A stretch of 51,579 bases of DNA, from assembly GCA_025529335.1 (NCBI GenBank), contig JAMYHX010000303.1, forward strand, positions 1-51,579, in the 5' to 3' direction. This document shows, in pieces, positions 1-9,840 of this stretch (positions are counted from its first letter, which is position 1; the number at the start of each line of letters is the position of its first letter). Made by a program: the position numbers and the translations under genes. The stretch is from Rhizopus sp. PT2906 (Eukaryota > Mucoromycota > Mucoromycetes > Mucorales > Rhizopodaceae). The notes below the pieces were generated by a model. It was not told the origin of the DNA and did not search any database. It saw only the letters and a list, made by a program, of their open reading frames with translations.

Positions 1-79
1 TTACGCAAATAATTTTTTTATTTTATGACAACATTTTATAAAATTAATGTCAATAATTAATAAAAATACAGTAAAGCAG

Positions 80-833
80 CTATAAGCAGAACTCGCTGCA
101 GCTAAGGCTGAAATCACCCGACTCAAACAACAAAACGCTTCCCTCCTTGAGCGATTAGCTCACGCATTCAACGCCGCTACGCCAAAGAAGCCCGCTTCCA
201 CTTTGGTCTCTTCTCCACTGATATTCCCTCCACTGACGTTTCCCTCACTGACATCTAGAACTTCATCGTAACCCAAGCCTTCTCAGAAATGTTCTCCGTC
301 TTCTGATTTAGGTTCCTCTCCTCTTCAGAAAGCTGCCAAGCTTAAAGATTCCACTCTCCTTCCTAGTCAAATGGCTGCTCCTCGCACCTTCAGTGCCCCC
401 TCTGTCAATCATGGCTATAAGTTCCTATACGCCACCACCTCTCTATCGGTCAACTACTCTCTCGCTTGCGTCAACTGATTATCAACACCCCGCCGTATCC
501 TCAACGTCCATTATCCCGATCGCCACCTTGTTGCCCTCCTAATTCATAATGATTATGAAGATGAACTCCGTTTACAACTAAAGAAATTTAGGATTCCCAT
601 ACAGGGACGATTACGATCCTTTAGATCCCTTGAACCTTCATAATCCTAATTACGACGACTGGGACGAAATGAGCAGGACGACCGCCGCGCATAGCCTGTT
701 TCTGTGCCGCATTCTGCATGCTCTCGATTACCTTAAAGCCCCTGTCAAGCAGTCTGTAGCCAGTTTCTTTGCTAACAAAGGATACATTGATCGTGGCAAC
801 CTCCCTGAGCTCTTTTCCGTCAAAAAGACATGA
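80..833 (+). pseudogene. Non-LTR retrotransposon ORF1/gag-like remnant
   Basis: A broken protein-like stretch runs on the + strand. It opens with a coiled-coil-like segment (AAKAEITRLKQQNASLLERL, about 105-165), followed by a Ser/Pro/Thr-rich linker and then a more conserved block containing RILNVHYPDRHLVALLIHND (about 495-555). The block shifts frame near 600 and continues as DDYDPLDPLNLHNPNYDDWD up to the stop at 833. In-frame stops and at least one frameshift show it is not functional. This architecture resembles ORF1 (gag-like) proteins of LINE elements that are common in mucoralean genomes. That family assignment is from memory of such proteins and was not tested. No reverse transcriptase follows. 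Confidence 0.45.
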
Positions 834-1039
834 GCTCCATTTAATGTTCTCTCAATAGCCTCCCTTCCTAAGAACCATTTTCTTTATCCTTTTCTTCAAG
901 TCACAACATTTTTACCCTCAAGCCCAGAGGGGATTTTAAACACTTCTTTCATTCTCTGAACTGGCCCGGGCAAAATTAATATGAAAATACTACATGCCCA
1001 CTTGGGCTAAAAAAAATGATTGTTTAATCGTATTTTATC

Positions 1040-1310
1040 TGTTCATAATAGGATTTGCTTGTATCTCTTGTCGAAAAGACATGTGTACCTGTTAACGATA
1101 TTGAATCAGCTCTCATACATAAAGCCATGCATGAGTTGGTCCGGATTCTACGAAATGTAGAAGCTTTCATTACAGATAACCAGAAGGCTTTGGTAAACTC
1201 ACTCAAGAACATTTCCAAGAGTCCATCCCTATGCTCTGTGTCTGGCACATGTCCAAGCATTTAGCTTCACAAATAGCTGGGTGTTTACTCATCAAGAGCA
1301 AAAAAAAATA
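1040..1310 (+). pseudogene. MULE-like transposase fragment
   Basis: An open frame ends in AFITDNQKALVNSLKN. A frameshift near 1213 moves it to ESIPMLCVWHMSKHLASQ. The pair reads like the core of Mutator-like (MULE) transposases, where a catalytic Asp in an F-[IV]-T-D motif is followed about 20-25 residues later by a Cys-x-Trp-His block. The fragment is short, frameshifted and lacks the other catalytic residues, so it is a dead remnant. The identification rests on this motif pair only. Confidence 0.5.
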
Positions 1311-2100
1311 GCTGAATTAAACAAAGCTGCTGAATATCTCTGTCACAGCTGTTCACAGTCAAATCTGGCAATTATGGTATAGATGTGACCCTGCCATTCT
1401 TTCTCCCCCTCCCTTCTTTTATGCTTTATGAATTTTGTCTCTGAAAAGCCCCAAATCAACAAACATGTTTTGATATGAAAATCCACTCTTGTTTATTATA
1501 TTCGCTCTCCTGTATTTAAGCTGCATTGGAAAACCAAAAACATTATGCAAACCACTGGAAGCCTTTATAGAACATTCAAGGCAACCGATATGGATATACA
1601 AAAATCCGTAAGCGAAATTATCTAGAATGTCACGAGATTCTAATGCTATATTATAGATGGAATCGTAAAAAGAAGGGATGCTTAAAGAAAAGAACAGCAC
1701 GCTAATTTTCAGCGAGAAAGAAACTCAAGCTATAGGCCATCTTTTCTAAATCTTAATGAAATCATATGCTAATAGTCCATCAGCTTATCCTGCCTAAAAA
1801 GGAAATGATTTTTACGTGTCCCTAGTATTTCCCAATAAGTTTATTCTTATTAGTCAATCTACAGTGTTACTTTCACTCCAATTATCTTACAAAGTCTTCT
1901 CTTATAAAGACATCTTTTAGCATTATTGTTATATTTGATCTTGGATAGTTACTAACGCGATATATTGTACTCAATTCATTACTTTATTCTACCTTAAACT
2001 CATCGACATAAAAGTAAACAACTACAATACAGCAGTCACTAGTCTGGCAGCGGTCGAGCGTTTGGCTCATATGCAAATACACCAAATAGGGGTTTAAACA
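1311..2100. other. Intergenic, no supported gene
   Basis: This AT-rich DNA has no reading frame I can assign. The longest ones (for example 1419-1700 on the minus strand) have no recognisable motif or coding bias. It probably contains more decayed transposon sequence plus the upstream region of the hydrolase gene that starts at 2169. Confidence 0.5.
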
Positions 2101-2113
2101 CCGTCTATACACA

Positions 2114-2122
2114 TATATAAAA
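2114..2122 (+). promoter_or_regulatory. TATA-like box for the hydrolase gene
   Basis: TATATAAAA lies 47 bp before the ATG at 2169 and is followed by a pyrimidine-rich stretch (CTCTTGCTTCTCTTTC) reaching almost to the start codon. Position and context fit a core promoter with a short leader. Confidence 0.45.
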
Positions 2123-2168
2123 CTAGTTTCCCTCTTGCTTCTCTTTCTTTTTTTTTTATACTAAAGTT

Positions 2169-3742
2169 ATGTCTATTGCCAACTTGTTCACGGCTAGTGT
2201 AGCTACTTTATATATTATAGAAGTGGCCATACTAGCCTTTGCCACTGCAGGGGCATTTAATATAATAGACATTAGAAAGTTAAAAGGGCAATACGTGGCA
2301 TTGGCTGAAATCTTGCTTACCTCGACAGTTACTGAATTATCACTTCATTTCATCATATTCAAGATATTTCTTATACAAGTTGTCAAGTTTTGTGGCGGAT
2401 TTGGTAAATGAAAAAGACTCTTTTATCATATATATATATATATATAATAATTAAATATCCTTTTTAGCTTACCTTCTCAGTTGGGTCATGTATTTTGTTG
2501 ATATCGCTACGATTATCGGTATGGGAAAGCTCTTTTATGAGATGTTGGAAGAAAAGGAAATAGCCGAAACAGTCATCAGAGTGATTGATAGAAAAGGCTA
2601 CAAGGGCCTTCAAAGTTTCATGAGGTAAATTATAAGTTTATCTCTAACGTCTCTCTTTCTTATGCTCTTCCAATGACAGTCTAGAGTTATTCAAAAGCTT
2701 AATGAACCCTTTCTGGAGACCTCCTAATCTTGTTATTCATCCAAACAGTATGTATTCATGACGCACGCACATGCAAATTTATGCAACTTTGATTCTATAG
2801 TTACATACGCCACCAGTGAGGAGCTTAGAGACGCGTTGGATAATAGCAATCAGGATTTTGATCAACCTCGTAAACTCATGTTGGACGTCATTACCAGCAA
2901 CAAGAAATCAACTAAACCAAGACCTGTTTTGATACATGTTCACGGTGGAGCTTGGCGAGGTGGCAGAAAGGACATCTTTTATCCTTATGAAAAACTGTTG
3001 GTTTCAGAAAATGATTGGGTACACGTAAAGAAAAGGTTATCTCTACTCTTTCTAATCTTTTTTTTTTCCATAGATCATTGTCAATATCGGATATCGTCTG
3101 GCACCAAAGAGTGCATATCCTAATCATTTGATTGATGTCAAGCGCGCAATTCGATGGACAAGGCAAAATATTGCCTCCTTTGGCGGTGATCCTGACTTTA
3201 TTGTCTTTTCAGGCGATTCTGCAGGCGCACATTTGGCTGCCATGGCTTCACTTACAGCGAATGACCCTCAGTACCAACCAGGTTTTGAACAGGTCGATAC
3301 TTCATGTCGTGGTGTCGTTTCCGTTAATGGTGTCCTTGACCTTACATATTCCAGTATGGTCAATTACTTTTCAAAACAAGTTGCTATGCATTCTGATGTC
3401 GACATGGGCTTTTTACACAAGCATTCTCCAGCTACTGCCATTCAACAAGTTAAAGATTGTGTGCCTTACTTGGTTTTAGCTGGTCAAAGAGATGCCTTGG
3501 TAAACTCAGATGTATCTGTCAAGTTCAAAAAGCAATTTGATGAAGGTAAGAAAAAAAAATGCATATGCAAAAAAGAGGTTTAAATAACAATGCTTTTAGC
3601 ACGACACAAGAATCCATGTACACTTGTCTTATTCCCTGGCGGACGTCACATCAGCTACATCGCTTGGTCCCCTCGTTCCCTTTACGCTGCCCGTATCATT
3701 CAAACTTGGTGTAGACAGCTACATAACGGTGAACTACGCTAA
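2169..3742 (+). CDS. Membrane-anchored alpha/beta-hydrolase (carboxylesterase/AADAC-like)
   Basis: Six exons (2169-2403, 2468-2624, 2680-2747, 2801-3018, 3074-3545, 3600-3742) give a protein of about 430 residues. The N-terminal third has three hydrophobic segments, one opening the protein (TLYIIEVAILAFATAGAF) and one around YLLSWVMYFVDIATIIG, so it is membrane-bound. The C-terminal two thirds are an alpha/beta-hydrolase fold: the oxyanion motif HVHGGAW, the nucleophile elbow GDSAGAH, a likely acid in AGQRDALV and the catalytic His in PGGRHISY. This is the hormone-sensitive-lipase/arylacetamide-deacetylase branch, which hydrolyses ester bonds of small lipophilic or isoprenoid substrates at the ER membrane. 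Its substrate cannot be told from sequence. The start follows a TATA-like box and a pyrimidine leader. It converges on UFD1 with 24 bp between stop codons. Confidence 0.88.
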
Positions 3743-3766
3743 ATAAAAAAACAGTGTCTATATCTT

Positions 3767-5056
3767 TTATTTCTTTTTGCTTCTTAATGTTTGTCCTGTT
3801 CCTGTAAATGCAGGCTTTTCACTTTGATCATTGTCATTAGATGAGGGTGGAGGAATGATGGGGAATCCAAAGTAAAGTGTTCCAAAAGGCAAATTGAGGG
3901 GACCGTCGTCTTGCCCGTTCTCTGCATCGCCTTCATCTGTCGTGCTTGGTTTACTCTTTCCTCGAAGACTCTGTCCGCCACCTTGGAATGCTGTGAACCC
4001 TGTCTTGACAGGTTTAGGAAGATCAATGACCATTTGACTTTTCTGTAAAGATAAATAAACAGTTTAATAGCTGCAATCATGATATATCTTTTCTTTTTTT
4101 GTTTTTTACCACTGTCTGCACCGGCTGTGATGGCTCAACATAACCTACTGGTGGAGCAAAGTCGACTTCAAGATCAGTTTCGACAATAGATATACCCAAA
4201 TGTTCTTCATTTGATGGCTTGACTTCCAACACCTTGATTTCATATACCTTGTTGTTATAATTAATCTGTATGACATCGTCCACAGTCAATGTCGAAAAGT
4301 TACGTAAGGCCTTTTCTAATCTATAGCAAACGGATCAATCCCTAGTCATATTTTATCCATCACAGCCACTTTACACTGCACGATGATCTGTTATATCTAA
4401 AAAGTCTGCTGATTGAGGTTGAATCTTTACAAAGGAGCCTAGAGGCAGAGTGACATTTTTGACTTCAATAATACTTCCAGGCTCAGTGCCCAGTGTTTCC
4501 ATCATCTACACATATGCATGGTTGATCATCTTTTTACTCCTTAATCGTTTTATCTTACCCATTGTGGAAGATAAACTCGACCCTCTTCAGCAATAAACTC
4601 AAGCACGCCTGCATGTGTATGTGTTCGTTCTGCACCGTTGAATAATCTAAATAGCATTGGATATGAAATATTGAGTTGTGCTATAATATGAAATCATAAG
4701 TTCTACACGCTCTTTTGCTATAATATCTCAAAATAGACCTACAAAGTTTCTCTAAAGCTGATTGAGGAAGAATGACTAATAAAGGTTAATTAGTTTTCAT
4801 TTTGAAATGGGATTCCATTTGCTCCATTTACTTTTTCCACCATAATTTACGTTTTCTCTATCATGTCCGTGTTGCATCATGGCAATGGGGAAACAACGAT
4901 AATTTTCAGAGAATCCTCTGTTAGGATTCATAAATCCTCCAAAACTTGGACGGAAGCCTCCAAAGAAGGAATTTGAAAAACTGTCTTCGTCGTTGAACTA
5001 GAAACAAAGAGAATAAATGTTTACGTTGTTTACTCTTTGTACTGTTTATTTACCAT
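3767..5056 (-). CDS. UFD1: Ubiquitin fusion degradation protein 1 (Cdc48/p97 cofactor)
   Basis: Seven exons (5056-5054, 4997-4832, 4775-4743, 4680-4559, 4505-4375, 4320-4110, 4042-3767) encode 313 residues. The UT3/double-psi barrel fold is clear: YRCFPIAMM, GGKIILPQSALEKL, ISYPMLFRLFN, VLEFIAEEGRVYLPQW, IEVKNVTLPLGSFVKIQPQS, the LRNFSTLTVDDVIQINYNNK block and FAPPVGYVEP. The C-terminal tail carries the FGTLYFGF segment and an FRGKG-like GQSLRGK. UFD1 pairs with NPL4 and the Cdc48 ATPase to unfold ubiquitinated proteins in ER-associated degradation. The first coding exon is the ATG alone: a 56-bp intron begins directly after it and the next exon supplies FNDEDSF, giving the MF- start typical of the family. 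Confidence 0.93.
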
Positions 5057-5233
5057 TTATGTGGATTATTATCTAAAGTAAAGAAAAAGGACAAAAAAGG
5101 AAGACATCATGACGTTTAAAAAGTGACGTTTATGACAAATGCACATTTTTTTGTAGAGCCAATAAGAGTTATTTCTTATGCACACACACATACACACACA
5201 CAAACGCGCTGTATCTTGAATAATTAAAATTTA

Positions 5234-6452
5234 TTAGTGTTCATAAACTGGGGCTACATAACTCTTTCTCTTGGGTAATTTGCTTCCAACACTCGATACA
5301 TGCTTGATGGTCACCGATTTATCCATGAATTTAGGTATTTTACTTTCAAATGCAGTTTGATGACTATGTGTACTACTACTCCCACTACTCGTACTTGACT
5401 CAGATGAATAGCCTTCAAGTGTATCAACAGGTGAACGAACTATCGAAAGACGTTTGACGGACACAGGTATGTAACTTGGATGATTCTGTTGTGATTTCCT
5501 TTGCTGCGTCTTGACACCATTGTTTGGTCTGTTGGGTATGACCATCATAGAGTGTCTCTTTTTAGGAGTATCCATAAAGTCAGGTAGACATACTTTGGCA
5601 TGCTCTTCAAATTCACTATCACACTTGTTCTCCTCATGATCTTCAGGCTTATTTTGCTCATTTGCTGGGCTACCAATAGATTTCTGTCTGTCTGTGTTGT
5701 TCATCTCCTCTTTAACTAGAGCACTATTGTCCTCACAATCACTTGTCTCTCGATCATCACAAATAGTTATCTTTTCTTGTTCCTCTTTGCTCTCTTCTTG
5801 AAGTTCCTCTTCGCTTTCTTCTTGATGCTCTTCTTCTTGGTCCTCTTCCTTTTCCTGATGCTTCTCTTCTTTTACTTCTTGATATTCCTCTTCTTGGTGT
5901 TCAACTATATGTTCAGAAGGAGGCCCGTCCATGTCTTGAATTATGCTTGGTTCATCCTTGATGTGCTCTATTGATGAACCATGATCTTCAGACGAGACAG
6001 CCATTATCTCCGTGGGTTCATCTGAATTGTCTTGTACGGCGGTCATCGTAGGCTCTTGCTCTATTTTCAATCTTGTCAAGGAGTTTTCGCTAATAGTAGA
6101 CACACTATTTTTAGAATAGGAAAAGAAAAAAAAAAGAGGAGGGATGAGTTATCTCTTGTTGGTTTCATTATCTCTTTCTCTCTTTCTCTTTTTTCTTTCT
6201 TATTTTTTACACTTCATCTTTTTCTTGACTGTCTGTATCATAATTTGTTGATACAGAAGACGATATTTGAGTGACGATACGTTCTTCTTGTTCCATAAAG
6301 TCATTTTCATCTGCTGAGGTTTGTTGTAGCTGTGGAATAACAATTGAGCTATCAGGCAAGTTAAGCTCTAACCAACTCGCTTTCGGCTTTACGTGAAGCA
6401 CTGGGAAATTAATTAATTTTTTATTGGATCTTTTCTTTCTAAAAAACATCAT
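5234..6452 (-). CDS. Glu-rich low-complexity protein of unknown function
   Basis: Two exons (6452-6211 and 6104-5234; intron 106 bp) give about 370 residues. I do not recognise the family. The N-terminus is basic (FFRKKRSNKK) and is followed by a segment with LHVKPKASWLELNLPD. The centre is strongly acidic, with a run of E/Q-rich repeats (QEEEYQEVKEEKHQEKEEDQ and onward). The C-terminal 120 residues are Ser-rich and basic, with repeated short motifs of similar look: LPDFMDTPKKRHS, VKRLSIVRSP, IPKFMDKSV and LPKRKSY. This pattern resembles cytoskeleton- or cell-cycle-linked phosphoproteins, but that is only an impression. A second Met follows the first directly, so the exact start is uncertain by one codon. 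Confidence 0.7.
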
Positions 6453-6646
6453 CTCTTTGCTTGTAATAAGTTATTTTTTTTTAAAAAAAAGAATAAGAAA
6501 AAGGGGAGGAATAATAATAATAATAGTTTCTTTGACAACAAAATAAAGGGTAAAAAACTTAAAGTTATTCCCTGCTGTAATAATTCAGGAGTTATAAAAC
6601 AAAATGCATGCATGAATCCCCCAACTTTTCTCTCTCAAATGACTCC

Positions 6647-8141
6647 TTATTGGAAATAATACTGATAATCAGACAATGTATTCTTATTGTCTGTCGGTTG
6701 CTCAAAGCTATAGATGTATCCAAGTGAGACCATGTCACCTTCTGAGACTGTCAAACAGATACGTGAACCTGGATAGAGTGGTTCATCACCAGAGACACCA
6801 AGTGTTTCGAATCGTTCAGCTAGCATTTCAGGTGATGCGCCAAAGCTCTGTGCAAGTATCCTTGTACTCACTGTTTTAAGTAGCATCATCGGCTGTCCTT
6901 TGCAGGGTAATCTAGCATCATGGCGTACGGGTATCATAATCGGCATTTGGTTTTCTTGAAGTGCCATGTCAATAGTTTCAATCAGTTTTGTTCCAGGTTT
7001 ACTGTTAGTCGCCAACTGTCGAAGATATTTTGCAGTGGCCTGACCATATGCAAGGTTGTTAAGGTAAGGTACCTTGTTGGCGTAAGCGTATCCTGCATCC
7101 CATATCATCACACCTCGAAACTGGGACTGACTCTTGATGTCATCCAAGATCATCGTCAACTTGTCATAACTCACATAGCCTGTGTCCATACGATTGTCTC
7201 TACCTAAGATACCCAAAAGAACTTTGGTACGCCCCTTGGTCTCTTCTTGTGCCCATTTATTCCAAGCGTCAAAATTAAAATCAGATGATCCTTGTGATTT
7301 ATGGGCTGCTGCTGAACAATAGTTATTATAAAACTGCACAAACACCATATCTGGGTAGGCATCATATTGAGGCGAGGGATGAAGGATGTTGTATTGTGCA
7401 TTCTTTGGATAATAATCTAAATCTGGACACTGGGGTGCAGCTGTAATGAGGTATTGGCGAGGAGGGTATTGTGTTTGGAATAGTTGGCGAAGTGTGTGAA
7501 TGTGTCTGTCATATCCTTTGCCTGTAGTTTCTATACTCATAACAAAGCATTAAGTAAATGCTACAAAGAGATGTTCACTATTACCTTCAGGATCATAATC
7601 AATACCATCTAGGACAGCATCACCAAAAGGTCTTGGCACTGTACGATCATCACCACCCAAAAACTTGTTCCATAACCACCATGCGAACAGATCAGGGTCC
7701 CACGACTGTTTATGATACGATCCTGCGGCTCCACCCACAGACATGAGCACCTTGACTCCCTTGCTTTGGCAGTACTTTATATCTTGGGCAGTTTCAACAC
7801 AGTTCTCAACATCGTTACAATTATCTGATAAATTGATGATTGGTGACTTTTTGGGTCCACCAATAAAGTCTGTGATGAAACTGAGAATGACGATGCTGAC
7901 TCCTTCTTGATCGCAATAATATGATAACCGTCTCTCTCCAAAGTCTCCTTGTCCCCAGTAGAGGACAACATTATCGCTCTTGTCCAGAACCTATAGGATA
8001 CATCAGATAAGCTGTAGTTTATATTATAGATAGGTTTACGTTTCTTGATCTTATTGGACTGAATTCAGAATGAGAGGGTGTCGCTGATGCAAATTTGATA
8101 GCAAAGATGACGAGTGGTAATAATAGTAACGCGAAATACAT
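6647..8141 (-). CDS. Secreted class III GH18 chitinase with C-terminal extension
   Basis: Three exons (8141-8040, 7990-7585, 7530-6647) give 463 residues. The chosen ATG starts a clear signal peptide (MYFALLLLPLVIFAIKFASA). An upstream in-frame ATG at 8273 would add 44 residues and is less likely. The GH18 barrel shows NVVLYWGQGDFGERRLS, KVLMSVGGAAG (strand 3) and LDGIDYDPE (DxxDxDxE with the catalytic Glu intact and Pro instead of the usual Ile before it), then QFYNNYCS and GVMIWDAGY near the end of the barrel. Class III enzymes cleave beta-1,4-GlcNAc chains in wall remodelling or degradation. After the barrel comes about 110 residues without CBM or Ser/Thr-rich anchor. It includes a stretch (FGASPEMLAERFETLGV then PLYPGSRICLT) faintly like a LysM repeat. 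Confidence 0.92.
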
Positions 8142-8409
8142 TATGTTGTTAAAGTATAATGAAAAGAAAGTGATGATCACTATTATATCAAATAGAATGG
8201 AATGCTTTTTTACGTGTTGTATAAGGAATGCGATACCTTCTACTCTGTCTATGTTTTTCAGTACAGAAAACATTTTCCATCTGTTAGAGTTTATTTTTGT
8301 AGAATGGTCAAATTTAATATAAATTTGTTACGTTTATTATTTGACTTTAAAAGATAGTACCATCGCTCTATAGATTTATCAAATAAGTTTTAGTCCATCT
8401 CATTTCTCT

Positions 8410-9771
8410 TTATCCTACCTTGATCACAATGGGTGGACCACCATTCTCAGGTCTCAACTTGGCTGCAATTTCACGTCCAGCTGTCCAGGTACCACCTTCC
8501 AATACTTGGGCCAGAGACAATGTTTGTCCAAGCTTTTCTTCAACTTTGGCCTTGATGATATCTAAATAGACTACTGTCAATGCACGCCATTCAACAATTG
8601 CAGGATCAGATCCTTCAAAGACAGGTAATTCGCCTTCCTTCACCGTGGCTCTCTTCACTTCATCTGGCTTCAATGTGAGCAGTCCATAATCTACTAAAAG
8701 TCCGCCGTTTCGGTATTCTGGTAAACCTGTCATGAGTTCAACGCCCTCAACTGTGATACCCAAGGTGAGCTCGATAGCTTCAATCAAGGAATAAGTGAGC
8801 CATTGAGATAGTTTATGGAAAGGTACCAAATTCTCATAGTTGCCGAGATCAGTGAGTGTAGCACAGGGCCAGACATCGCCTAACTGAATGCCGTCAATTT
8901 GAACTCGGGCTGGCCACATAGCGCCCAAGCTCATGACTGCTGTCCACAAGGCTTCAATACGAATCGACTTTTTGGTAGAGTCAATGTTGTTTAACAAGTA
9001 GTCTTTTTTGTCATGTGTGTAAACAATAAACAAAAAAAAGGGAATATCTATAAGTACTTACCTACAAGATGACCAGGCCGCCTAGGTTCACCATGAGCAG
9101 AAGGAAAATAAGTTGCCTGTTCATCGAGTACCTGAGCCAAACGTTTCAGCAGATTCGAACGTCCCTCTAGTCCGACCATCTGGTTCGTCTCTGTGACTTG
9201 GAAGCCTTGCGTCATGCGTTCAGTCGTAATCTTGTCCAGTCCACGCACTAAATGGGATAATTAAAAAAAATACCCCCTATTTTGGGTAACACGTTATATA
9301 CTAACCATCAACACGGTCGGGAACGTCAGCAGAGCTCGAGAAATAACCATTCAAGAACATATCAAAGGATGCCAAAGCAAGTCCTTCAGATCGTCCAACA
9401 CGTTCACCTTCTCTTGTCGTATACTTCCAAACCTGACCTGCACCTGCATCGACCAGGACTGAAACGAGAACTAAATCAATCAAGCGTCGTGCCTGTTCAA
9501 CTCTATCCACGTTATCTCGAGTCCATCTTTGTCTTAATTCAGTAAGGCGACTTTGATCAAAATGACGAAGACGTGAGTGTGGAGGAATTTTGGAAAGGTC
9601 AGGGAATCTACGCGTTGTGGTGGATACGACATGATTGACGATATTCGAAAGAGCTGCTTCATTAATATCAAAGGAAGTGGATTCTCCTTGCTTTGCCTTT
9701 TCATAGACTTTTGTGCATCTTTCCCGAATGGAAGGTAAAGTACGTAAATATTCTTGAGGTAACAATGTCAT
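8410..9771 (-). CDS. URC4: DUF1688 protein, uracil catabolism protein 4 (URC4)
   Basis: Three exons (9771-9306, 9247-9062, 9002-8410) give 414 residues, the usual size of the DUF1688 family. Recognisable blocks include the N-terminal YLRTLPSIRERCTKVYEKA, FPDLSKIPPHSRLRHFD, ARRLIDLVLVSVLVDAGAG-W-Y, RSEGLALASFDMF, GRSNLLKRLAQVL, DGIQLGDVWPC, VPFHKLSQWLTYSLIE and YRNGGLLVDYGLL. In Lachancea kluyveri and Schizosaccharomyces (urg3), URC4 is needed to use uracil as a nitrogen source, together with URC1 (GTP-cyclohydrolase-II-like) and URC6; its chemistry is not settled. The second intron ends in an AAAAAAG acceptor behind a TTTTTTTTG tract, but only this junction restores the conserved HLVDYLL. The start lies 69 bp after the ECM16 stop, so its promoter is very short. 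No other URC gene is in the window. Confidence 0.9.
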
Positions 9772-9840
9772 AATAAAGATAAAGGAAAAGAAAAAGAAGA
9801 TAAAGGGAAAAAAAAAGGTCATTTATTTATTGCATAATCG

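Noticed and set aside
5777..5974. Leu/Phe-rich frame resembling a membrane protein
   Set aside because: It is the antisense reading of GAA/CAA-rich codons of the acidic protein; no independent gene signals.
8142..8273. Upstream ATG extending the chitinase by 44 residues
   Set aside because: The downstream Met gives a textbook signal peptide ending in ASA; the extension would bury it.
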